A stretch of 7,938 bases of DNA from an uncultured Oscillospiraceae bacterium (GTDB lineage: Bacteria > Bacillota > Clostridia > Oscillospirales > Acutalibacteraceae). The notes beneath the pieces are model-generated. The model was not told where the DNA came from. It saw only the letters and a program-made list of their open reading frames with translations, and made no database searches. Shown here one piece after another: positions 1-4,966 of this stretch (within the stretch, counting starts at the first letter, position 1; each line of letters begins with the position of its first letter). A program made the position numbers and the translations under genes. The stretch spans positions 1 through 7,938 of the forward strand of contig UREO01000135.1 of the NCBI GenBank assembly GCA_900546895.1. The letters run 5' to 3'.

Positions 1-785
1 CAAACGGTACGGCATTTCTGTCCAAGGATCACATTTGTGCGCTCCCGGTTCACATTGATGATGACGCTTTTTAAACCAGGCACCTTTTTCCTTAGCATTT
101 CCACCAGCTCCGGTTCAAAATGCACTCCGTTGCCGTTTACGACCACACAGACCATCACTTCGCCGGTCGCGCCCGCGCGGCGCAGGTACAGGTGCCTCAG
201 CCTTCCCTTACCGGTTTCCTCGTCGTAAATATCCTCTCCGCTCTGGCGCGCCCACTCCTGAAAAGCCTCCATGGCGGCGGTAAACTCATCCGGCTGCAAA
301 AGGCACTCCGAACAATGGATGATGCGATGGCTGTGACTTGCGAAAAAACCCATCCGCACCTCGTTTCCCGGGCCGCGCCCGATGGGAAGCTGCGTTTTGT
401 TGCGGTAACGGTCGGGGTTTTCCGCACCGACGATCGGCCGGATTTCCAACTCACGAAAGCCGCCAATGCGCTCGAGGGCGTCCCGCACGCGCTGCTGCTT
501 CGCCTTCAGCTCCGCCTGATAGCTGATATGGCGGTACACGCAGCCCCCGCACTGCGCAAACTGGGCACAGTCAAGCGGAACGCGATCCTTTGAAGCGGTC
601 ACGATTTTATCGATACGGCCAAACGCATAAGTTTTGGCCGTTTTCAGTATTTTTACGCGAAGCCTGTCCCCCGCCGCCGCGAGCGGCACAAACACCGCAA
701 TGTCCCGAAAGCGGCCGACGCCGTTTCCTTCCGCGGTATAGCCCGTTATTTCCATATCCACAAGTTCGTTCTTTTTAATTTCCAT
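1..785 (-). CDS. rlmD: 23S rRNA (uracil-C5)-methyltransferase, RlmD/RumA family, N-terminal part
   Basis: This family uses S-adenosylmethionine to methylate C5 of a uracil in 23S rRNA. The ATG at 785-783 is preceded by a GGGGGAG ribosome binding site, and 261 codons read through to the window edge without a stop. Residues 1 to about 65 look like a TRAM RNA-binding domain. The iron-sulfur ligand pattern follows: C73-x5-C79-x2-C82, with a distal Cys at 158 (C161 is an alternative), in the order and spacing known for E. coli RlmD. Residues 125-140 hold the family stretch DRYRNKTQLPIG. The reading ends near residue 261 in the segment before the SAM-binding fold, so the catalytic Cys and SAM motifs lie outside the window. 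In Firmicutes one such enzyme may modify two uracils (RlmCD), which cannot be decided here. It is transcribed divergently from the T-box/trpB unit. Confidence 0.93.
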   Translation of the reverse strand, partial: MEIKKNELVDMEITGYTAEGNGVGRFRDIAVFVPLAAAGDRLRVKILKTAKTYAFGRIDKIVTASKDRVPLDCAQFAQCGGCVYRHISYQAELKAKQQRVRDALERIGGFRELEIRPIVGAENPDRYRNKTQLPIGRGPGNEVRMGFFASHSHRIIHCSECLLQPDEFTAAMEAFQEWARQSGEDIYDEETGKGRLRHLYLRRAGATGEVMVCVVVNGNGVHFEPELVEMLRKKVPGLKSVIINVNRERTNVILGQKCRTV

Positions 786-835
786 GTTCTCCCCCGTAAA
801 ATCGAATGGATTCCGCCACCCTTATTCATCCCATT

Positions 836-864
836 ATTTTAGCATTATACCCTCACAAATACAA
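836..864 (-). promoter_or_regulatory. Probable sigma-A promoter of the rRNA methyltransferase gene
   Basis: On the minus strand a TTGTAT -35 (864-859) is followed after 17 nt by a TAAAAT -10 (841-836), giving a leader of about 45 nt before the ATG at 785. A perfect TATAAT also lies at 849-844 but has no -35 at a good distance, so either element could be the working -10. The box fit is moderate. Confidence 0.5.
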
Positions 865-899
865 TACCGGCGAAAATTTGCAGAATTTTAAAGCAAAGC

Positions 900-928
900 T
901 TGACAAGGCGCAGATACCCGAATATAAT
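900..928 (+). promoter_or_regulatory. Consensus sigma-A promoter of the T-box/trpB unit
   Basis: A perfect TTGACA (900-905) and a perfect TATAAT (923-928) are separated by 17 nt. Transcription should start near 935, about 20 nt before Stem I of the T-box leader. A full-strength promoter fits a gene whose output is set by attenuation rather than by a repressor. The stretch 865-899 between this and the divergent promoter shows nothing further. Confidence 0.92.
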
Positions 929-1145
929 AGTGCAAAAGATACGAAACCGATGAGTAAGAGTAGTAAACAGGCAAAGCGCCGGAAAAGAGAGCTGCAGACG
1001 GTGTGATTGCGGTACGACGGGGCCTGCCGAATGGACTTACGAGGGCAGCGCGAAAGGAAACAAGTAGCCGCTGACGGGAACTCCGCCCGTTACCAAGGGA
1101 GCGCGCATGTTGGTGCGCGGAAAAAGAGGCGCTTTCGCGCAATCT

Positions 1146-1178
1146 GGGTGGTACCGCAGGAGCAATCGCTCTTGTCCC
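1146..1178 (+). promoter_or_regulatory. T-box antiterminator hairpin
   Basis: GGG (1146-1148) can pair with CCC (1176-1178) and CAGGAGC (1157-1163) with GCTCTTG (1168-1174, one G-U pair) around an AATC loop, leaving the UGGU acceptor-binding bulge at 1149-1152. Bases 1167-1178 are also the 5' arm of the terminator, so the two structures exclude each other. Confidence 0.85.
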
Positions 1179-1205
1179 TAAGTTTTAGGGGCAAGGGCGT
1201 TTTTT
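1167..1205 (+). terminator. T-box regulated intrinsic terminator
   Basis: A 14-bp stem (1167-1180 with 1186-1199, two G-U pairs) has a 5-nt AGTTT loop and is followed by six T residues (1200-1205). It lies directly downstream of the T-box core and 47 nt before the trpB start codon. It should form when tRNA-Trp is charged. Confidence 0.95.
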
Positions 1206-1252
1206 ATACTCTTTTTCGTCTATACTATTTTTGATTTGAAAGGAGAATTATC

Positions 1253-2635
1253 ATGAAAAACATCCCGCACAGAATGATCTTATCCGAGGAGCAGATGCCC
1301 ACGCAATGGTACAATCTTCGCGCGGACATGAAATCCCTGCCGGACCCGATGCTGAACCCCGGCACCTTAAAACCTATCCGCACCGAGGAGCTTTACCCTA
1401 TTTTCTGCGAGGATCTGGCAAAACAGGAGATGGACAGCGCCACCCCCTATATCGATATTCCGGAAGAGATTCTGGACGTTTACAAGGCGTACCGTCCCTC
1501 CCCGCTCAACAGGGCCTATGCGCTTGAAAAATATCTGGATACGCCGGCGAAAATCTATTACAAATTTGAGGGCGGCAACACCTCTGGCAGCCACAAGCTC
1601 AACTCCGCCGTGGCCCAGGTTTACTACGCGAAGAAGCAGGGGCTGACCGGCCTGACGACCGAAACGGGCGCCGGCCAGTGGGGTACCGCGCTGGCGGAAG
1701 CATGCGCTTATTTTGGGATCGATCTGGACGTCTTCATGGTAAAGGCCTCCTTTCAGCAGAAGCCGTACCGCAAGGCGATTATCCAGACCTTCGGCGCCAA
1801 TGTAACCGCCAGTCCCAGCTCCACCACGCAGGTCGGCCGCGCCATCCTTGAAATGGACCCCGATACGACCGGCAGCCTCGGCTGCGCGATCTCGGAGGCG
1901 ATCGAAAAGGCTACGACGACCCCCAACTGCCGCTATGTCCTGGGCTCGGTGCTGAACCAGGTGCTGCTGCACCAGTCGATCATCGGCCTGGAATCCAAAA
2001 AAGCAATGGAGCTGCTCGGCGAATATCCGGATATCGTCATCGGCTGCGCGGGCGGCGGTTCCAACCTCGGCGGGCTGATCGCGCCGTTCATGCAGGATAA
2101 GCTGCTCGGCAGAAAGAACCCGTATTTTATCGCCGTGGAGCCCGCCTCCTGCCCCTCCCTGACCCGGGGGCGCTACGCCTACGATTTCTGCGACACCGGC
2201 AAGGTCACCCCGCTGGCGAAAATGTATACGCTGGGCAGCGGCTTCATCCCCTCGCCGAACCACGCGGGCGGCCTGCGCTACCACGGCATGTCTCCGATTA
2301 TCTCCAAGCTGTACCACGACGGCTACCTCGACGAGGCGCGCTCCGCGGAACAGACCAAGGTATTTGACGCCGCCGTACAGTTCGCCAAGCTGGAGACCAT
2401 TCTGCCCGCCCCGGAAAGCGCGCACGCCATCCGCTGCGCGATGGACGAAGCCGTCAAATGCAAAGAAACCGGCGAGGAAAAAACCATCCTGTTCGGGCTG
2501 ACCGGAACCGGCTATTTCGACATGGCCGCCTACACCGCTTATCTGGAGCACACCATGACGGACTACATTCCGACAGACGCGGATCTGCAGCCCGGATTTG
2601 ATTCCCTTCCGAAAATTCCCGGTATTCAGGATTAG
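1253..2635 (+). CDS. trpB: Tryptophan synthase beta chain, TrpB2-type (stand-alone)
   Basis: This PLP enzyme condenses indole with serine, or in some TrpB2 members O-phosphoserine, to give L-tryptophan in the cytoplasm. Its 460 residues, long N-terminal extension and segments such as RPSPLNRA (81-88) fit TrpB2 rather than the roughly 400-residue TrpB1 that works with TrpA. The PLP lysine is K115 in TSGSHKLNSA, the catalytic Glu is E137 in TETGAGQWG, the phosphate loop is GCAGGGSN (264-271), and the late motifs are PAPESAHA (385-392) and LTGTGYFD (416-423). Start ATG 1253 has AGGAG at 1241-1245 with a 7-nt spacer. No trpA or other trp gene adjoins it, and the gene after it is not co-directed within 300 nt. 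The Trp-specifier T-box immediately upstream ties expression to tryptophan supply and supports the substrate assignment. A TrpB-like enzyme acting on another amino acid is a weaker alternative. No clear intrinsic terminator follows. Confidence 0.95.
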   Translation: MKNIPHRMILSEEQMPTQWYNLRADMKSLPDPMLNPGTLKPIRTEELYPIFCEDLAKQEMDSATPYIDIPEEILDVYKAYRPSPLNRAYALEKYLDTPAKIYYKFEGGNTSGSHKLNSAVAQVYYAKKQGLTGLTTETGAGQWGTALAEACAYFGIDLDVFMVKASFQQKPYRKAIIQTFGANVTASPSSTTQVGRAILEMDPDTTGSLGCAISEAIEKATTTPNCRYVLGSVLNQVLLHQSIIGLESKKAMELLGEYPDIVIGCAGGGSNLGGLIAPFMQDKLLGRKNPYFIAVEPASCPSLTRGRYAYDFCDTGKVTPLAKMYTLGSGFIPSPNHAGGLRYHGMSPIISKLYHDGYLDEARSAEQTKVFDAAVQFAKLETILPAPESAHAIRCAMDEAVKCKETGEEKTILFGLTGTGYFDMAAYTAYLEHTMTDYIPTDADLQPGFDSLPKIPGIQD

Positions 2636-2663
2636 TCAAATAACGGTCTTAAAATTTCCGCAT

Positions 2664-2717
2664 GATGCTTTTCGATAATTAACGAAAATTTATCGTCAAT
2701 AATGACTAAATAGCATC
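2664..2717 (+). repeat. Nested inverted repeats in AT-rich gap after trpB
   Basis: An outer pair GATGCT (2664-2669) / AGCATC (2712-2717) encloses CGATAA (2673-2678) / TTATCG (2690-2695) and GTCA (2695-2698) / TGAC (2703-2706). There is no T-run after the outer arm, so this is not a standard terminator. It could be a weak 3'-end structure for the trpB mRNA or a protein-binding site; its role is unknown. The surrounding stretch 2636-2775 is AT-rich and contains no convincing gene. Confidence 0.4.
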
Positions 2718-2775
2718 ACCAAAAAACTACGTTTTATACAATAAAGAGATTCTTGACAAATCGATTGTGAAGTGA

Positions 2776-2804
2776 TTGACACTGGGAAACACGGGTACTA
2801 TAAT
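2776..2804 (+). promoter_or_regulatory. Perfect consensus sigma-A promoter of a non-coding transcript
   Basis: TTGACA (2776-2781), a 17-nt spacer and TATAAT (2799-2804) match the consensus at all 12 positions. The start site should be near 2811. A second TTGACA lies 23 nt upstream at 2753-2758 but has no -10 of its own at the right distance. The next open reading frame begins over 220 nt downstream, beyond a terminator. Confidence 0.9.
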
Positions 2805-2810
2805 AAAATC

Positions 2811-2937
2811 ACGGAACTAAGAAATGGAACCGTATCCATCTGATTACAAGACTGTGGCAAGGACTTGTCACGACCTTTTCAATACAACTCCTCCCCAAAA
2901 ACAGGAACCGGTGCACGCCGGTTCCTGTTTTATTTCT
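2811..2937 (+). ncRNA. Candidate small RNA, about 125 nt, family not recognised
   Basis: The unit has a consensus promoter at its 5' end, a strong intrinsic terminator at its 3' end, and no open reading frame with a ribosome binding site between them. Predicted hairpins are ATGGA/TCCAT (2824-2828 with 2835-2839) and GTGGCAA/TTGTCAC (2854-2860 with 2865-2871) around a GGAC loop. They are followed by a presumably unpaired stretch, 2872-2900, containing CTCCTCCCC (2888-2896), which is complementary to a strong Shine-Dalgarno sequence. I do not recognise 6S, SRP, tmRNA, RNase P or a known riboswitch core. It may be a base-pairing regulatory RNA. The alternative is a terminated leader for the dockerin gene at 3034, but that start lies about 97 nt past the terminator and may have its own -10 box. 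Confidence 0.65.
2901..2937 (+). terminator. Intrinsic terminator of the candidate small RNA
   Basis: A perfect 11-bp stem ACAGGAACCGG/CCGGTTCCTGT (2901-2911 with 2918-2928) has a 6-nt loop and is followed by a T-rich tract (2928-2937). AAAA at 2897-2900 before the stem lets it extend and could make it partly bidirectional. Confidence 0.92.
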
Positions 2938-2991
2938 ATACGGATTCATTGAAAAAATTTCACATTATTCCTCCCCGCCTTCTATATTTTG

Positions 2992-2997
2992 TATAAT
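2992..2997 (+). promoter_or_regulatory. Possible -10 box of the dockerin-protein gene
   Basis: TATAAT stands 36 nt before the preferred start codon at 3034, which would give a leader of about 30 nt. No recognisable -35 is found 16-18 nt upstream, where the sequence is C-rich (CCTCCCC at 2970-2976), and it is not an extended -10. An activator or read-through from 2776 may be needed. Confidence 0.35.
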
Positions 2998-3033
2998 GCT
3001 GTTATGAAATTAAATGTCGAGGGGTGTGGAAAT

Positions 3034-4146
3034 ATGGAGAACCACCGAAGAAAACGTCTGATCCTCTGCATCATATGCGCGTGCGCCGCAGCCTTGATGC
3101 CGATAACCGCCGCCCTGTCCTGCTACGCGGAGGATTATCCCGACATCAGTAAAATAGATTCCGACCTGTACTATCCGGACAACCAGCGGTTTTTCCGCAG
3201 ACCGGGCGCAGGCTTCGTGTTGATCAGCTCCAGCTCCTCCTCCACCCGTGCCGCGCTCCTTGACAGCAGCGGCAACCTTGATTACGGTTCCGTCCGGGTA
3301 CCGACCACTATTAAATTTGTATATGCGGCCGCCTGTCCGTCCGGAAATTACCTGTATCTTGCCGGAATGTCCCCCAGTGTCGCGAACTGCGCGGTAATCG
3401 GGCGTCTCGATTTGAGCGACGGCAAATGTATTGTCAACAATATTCCGAATGTCAGCTGTGACTTTTCACGGGATTTCAGCGCGGACGAGCAGGGTGGGGT
3501 AACGCTTGTCACCGTCCCCTGCGGCGGGCAGCTGGACGCAAACACGCCGGCGTCCCTCCTTCTGTTTGACGGCGCGCATAACAATGGGTACATCTCCCCG
3601 GAACCTCCCGACCCGAACCCCGGCTCCACTTCTTCCGAAGCACCGGACTCTTCGGCGCCGCAATCCGGCTCCCCGGACCCCGACAGCTCTTCGCCGTCCT
3701 CCTCCCCTTCCGATGAAATTCCCGTCGACCTCCCGTCCGTGATGGAAAATTACGATTTCCCCGGCCCGGTAACGCTGGAGGGCCTTCAGGGCGAGATGAC
3801 GGAAATCAATCCGGGCCAGAGACTTCGCGTTTTTACGGCGGACAAAAGAGAAATAAGAAGCGGGAATATCGGCACTGGCCAGACTATCGTCACCATGCAG
3901 GGCGACAAAACGGCCGCCGCCTACATCGCGGTCATCCCCGGCGATCTGGACGGCTCCGGGACCGTTACGGACTACGACTGCCGCCTGCTGTACGAGTACT
4001 TTACCCAAATTGGCACGGGGGATACGCCTTCCCTCACCGGGCCGTATCTGGAAGCGGCAAAGATCAGCGACGAAAGCGGCGCGGACAGAAGCGGGCGCGG
4101 CCTGCAGACCGGCGACCTGCTGAAAATAAAAAAACTCATAAAATGA
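3034..4146 (+). CDS. Secreted protein with Ser/Pro linker and C-terminal dockerin-like module
   Basis: The 370-residue product has a signal peptide (basic NHRRKR, hydrophobic core to about residue 29, probable cleavage after CYA at 30-32). Residues 40-182 are beta-rich with turns such as LLDSSGNL and GRLDLSDGK, resembling two or three beta-propeller blades, though I cannot assign a family. Residues 188-229 form a Ser/Pro/Asp linker. Residues 241-300 resemble the small beta module often placed before clostridial dockerins. Residues 303-370 are dockerin-like: a good first calcium loop DLDGSGTVTDYD (304-315) and a divergent second one, DRSGRGLQTGD (351-361), one residue short and with Arg at a usual Asp position. 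Dockerins bind cohesins on scaffoldins or the cell surface; no cohesin or glycosidase is visible here. The start at 3034 was chosen for its GAGGGG site (3019-3024, 9-nt spacer). An in-frame TTG at 2989 would overlap the -10 box. Confidence 0.8.
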   Translation: MENHRRKRLILCIICACAAALMPITAALSCYAEDYPDISKIDSDLYYPDNQRFFRRPGAGFVLISSSSSSTRAALLDSSGNLDYGSVRVPTTIKFVYAAACPSGNYLYLAGMSPSVANCAVIGRLDLSDGKCIVNNIPNVSCDFSRDFSADEQGGVTLVTVPCGGQLDANTPASLLLFDGAHNNGYISPEPPDPNPGSTSSEAPDSSAPQSGSPDPDSSSPSSSPSDEIPVDLPSVMENYDFPGPVTLEGLQGEMTEINPGQRLRVFTADKREIRSGNIGTGQTIVTMQGDKTAAAYIAVIPGDLDGSGTVTDYDCRLLYEYFTQIGTGDTPSLTGPYLEAAKISDESGADRSGRGLQTGDLLKIKKLIK

Positions 4147-4156
4147 CCTTGTATGA

Positions 4157-4185
4157 TTGACCTGGCGGTGAAATGAAAATATAAT
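4157..4185 (+). promoter_or_regulatory. Sigma-A promoter of the acyltransferase-like gene
   Basis: TTGACC (4157-4162), a 17-nt spacer and TATAAT (4180-4185) match the consensus at 11 of 12 positions. The leader to the ATG at 4221 would be about 29 nt and contains AAGGAG (4206-4211). The promoter begins 11 nt after the dockerin gene's stop codon, and no terminator is seen between the two. Confidence 0.88.
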
Positions 4186-4220
4186 GGAGATATGAAACAG
4201 AAACGAAGGAGCATTTTAGA

Positions 4221-4889
4221 ATGACTGACAAAGTATCCATTCATTGTCTGTATGATCTGACCCACACCGCCGCGGCGCCGCTTCTTGACAAACTGGCCTA
4301 CCCTTGGGAAGCGCTTCCGGCAATCAGCGAGTTTATCTTGAAGCTGGGATCGACGCTTCCGGCTGAGGAATACGACCGGCGCGGCGAGAACGTATGGATT
4401 GCGAAAACCGCAAGGGTATTTGATTCCGCCTATATCAACGGACCCGCGATTATCGGGCCGAACACCGAGGTCCGTCAGTGCGCGTTTATCCGCGGCAGCG
4501 CCCTTGTGGGTGCCGGATGCGTGGTGGGCAATTCCACGGAGCTGAAAAACGTCATCCTGTTCGACAGCGTTCAGGTTCCCCACTACAACTATGTGGGCGA
4601 CTCCATTCTCGGCTACAAAGCCCACATGGGCGCGGGCTCCATTACCTCCAACATCAAATCGGACAAAACGCTCGTGATCATCAGCGCGGACGGCGACCGC
4701 ATTGAAACCGGGCTGAAAAAAATCGGCGCGATGCTGGGCGACCGCGTGGAAGTCGGCTGCAACTCCGTCCTAAACCCCGGCACCGTCGTGGGCAAGGACA
4801 GCACCGTCTACCCGCTTTCCATGGTGCGCGGCTTTATTCCCGCAAGAAGCATTTACAAGCATGCGGGTGAGATTGCCAACAAAATTTAA
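4221..4889 (+). CDS. GlmU C-terminal-like left-handed beta-helix acyltransferase
   Basis: The 222-residue protein consists of an N-terminal segment of about 55 residues and a left-handed beta-helix of hexapeptide repeats (about 58-205, e.g. GPAIIGPNTEV, GSALVGAGCVVG). It resembles the acetyltransferase half of GlmU, which acetylates glucosamine-1-phosphate on the way to UDP-GlcNAc. The stretch VPHYNYVGDS (119-128) aligns with the GlmU segment carrying the catalytic His, so H121 and Y124 appear conserved, and GAGSITSN (137-144) matches the GlmU GAGTITCN motif. The uridylyltransferase domain is absent and no start site for one exists upstream. Such short proteins are often annotated as UDP-N-acetylglucosamine pyrophosphorylase, which this lone domain cannot perform by itself. 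Substrate is unproven; another sugar-phosphate or sugar-nucleotide is possible. It has its own promoter, an AAGGAG site 9 nt before ATG, and may be co-transcribed with the kinase gene 77 nt downstream. Confidence 0.85.
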   Translation: MTDKVSIHCLYDLTHTAAAPLLDKLAYPWEALPAISEFILKLGSTLPAEEYDRRGENVWIAKTARVFDSAYINGPAIIGPNTEVRQCAFIRGSALVGAGCVVGNSTELKNVILFDSVQVPHYNYVGDSILGYKAHMGAGSITSNIKSDKTLVIISADGDRIETGLKKIGAMLGDRVEVGCNSVLNPGTVVGKDSTVYPLSMVRGFIPARSIYKHAGEIANKI

Positions 4890-4966
4890 TGCTGTGATTT
4901 TCTGCGGCTTTACATTTTTCACCCCGGATTTCCATATGATTAATGTAATACTTGTGAGGTGATCGA

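Larger units (their letters stand above)
935..1205 (+). promoter_or_regulatory. T-box riboswitch, tRNA-Trp responsive (UGG specifier)
   Basis: The leader binds its tRNA and, when that tRNA is uncharged, forms an antiterminator that lets transcription continue into trpB. The T-box core TGGGTGGTACCGC is at 1145-1157. Stem I closes by pairing GTAAG (954-958) with CTTAC (1036-1040) and CAGGC (968-972) with GCCTG (1022-1026). Between them sit the AGTA/GAA loop-E elements and, on the 3' side, the specifier TGG at 1032-1034 followed by a purine, which matches the CCA anticodon of tRNA-Trp. The distal Stem I has AGAGAG (986-991) and GGTGTGATTGC (1000-1010), typical of the AG bulge and tRNA-elbow loop. 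Hairpins ACGGG/CCCGT (1074-1090) and CGCGCA/TGCGCG (1102-1119) would be Stem II and III elements. The UGGU of the antiterminator bulge (1149-1152) pairs with an ACCA 3' end, or with GCCA through a wobble. The start is inferred from the promoter. Confidence 0.96.

Noticed and set aside
806..1234. Short plus-strand frames across the T-box leader as peptide genes
   Set aside because: They run through base-paired T-box elements, have no ribosome binding sites, and the RNA structure fully explains the region.
1367..2551. 394-codon open frame on the minus strand opposite trpB
   Set aside because: It lies wholly within the well-supported TrpB2 gene, its product is low-complexity Arg/Gly/Ala/Val-rich with no recognisable domain, and it reflects GC-rich third positions on the coding strand.
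2811..2937. 6S RNA, c-di-GMP, SAM, fluoride, glutamine or other known riboswitch
   Set aside because: I could not find the conserved cores of these families by eye. A covariance search would be decisive.
2989..3033. Upstream TTG (2989) or ATG (3004) as start of the dockerin protein
   Set aside because: TTG 2989 overlaps the TATAAT at 2992 and neither codon has a ribosome binding site. ATG 3034 has GAGGGG and places the signal peptide at the N-terminus.
3109..3129. Lipoprotein signal (AALSC) in the dockerin protein
   Set aside because: The residues before the Cys do not fit a lipobox well (Ala at -3, Leu at -2), and CYA followed by ED is a better signal peptidase I site.
3466..4625. Minus-strand open frames opposite the dockerin and acyltransferase genes
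   Set aside because: Both plus-strand genes have good start sites, a signal peptide or family motifs; the opposite frames have none and overlap them fully.
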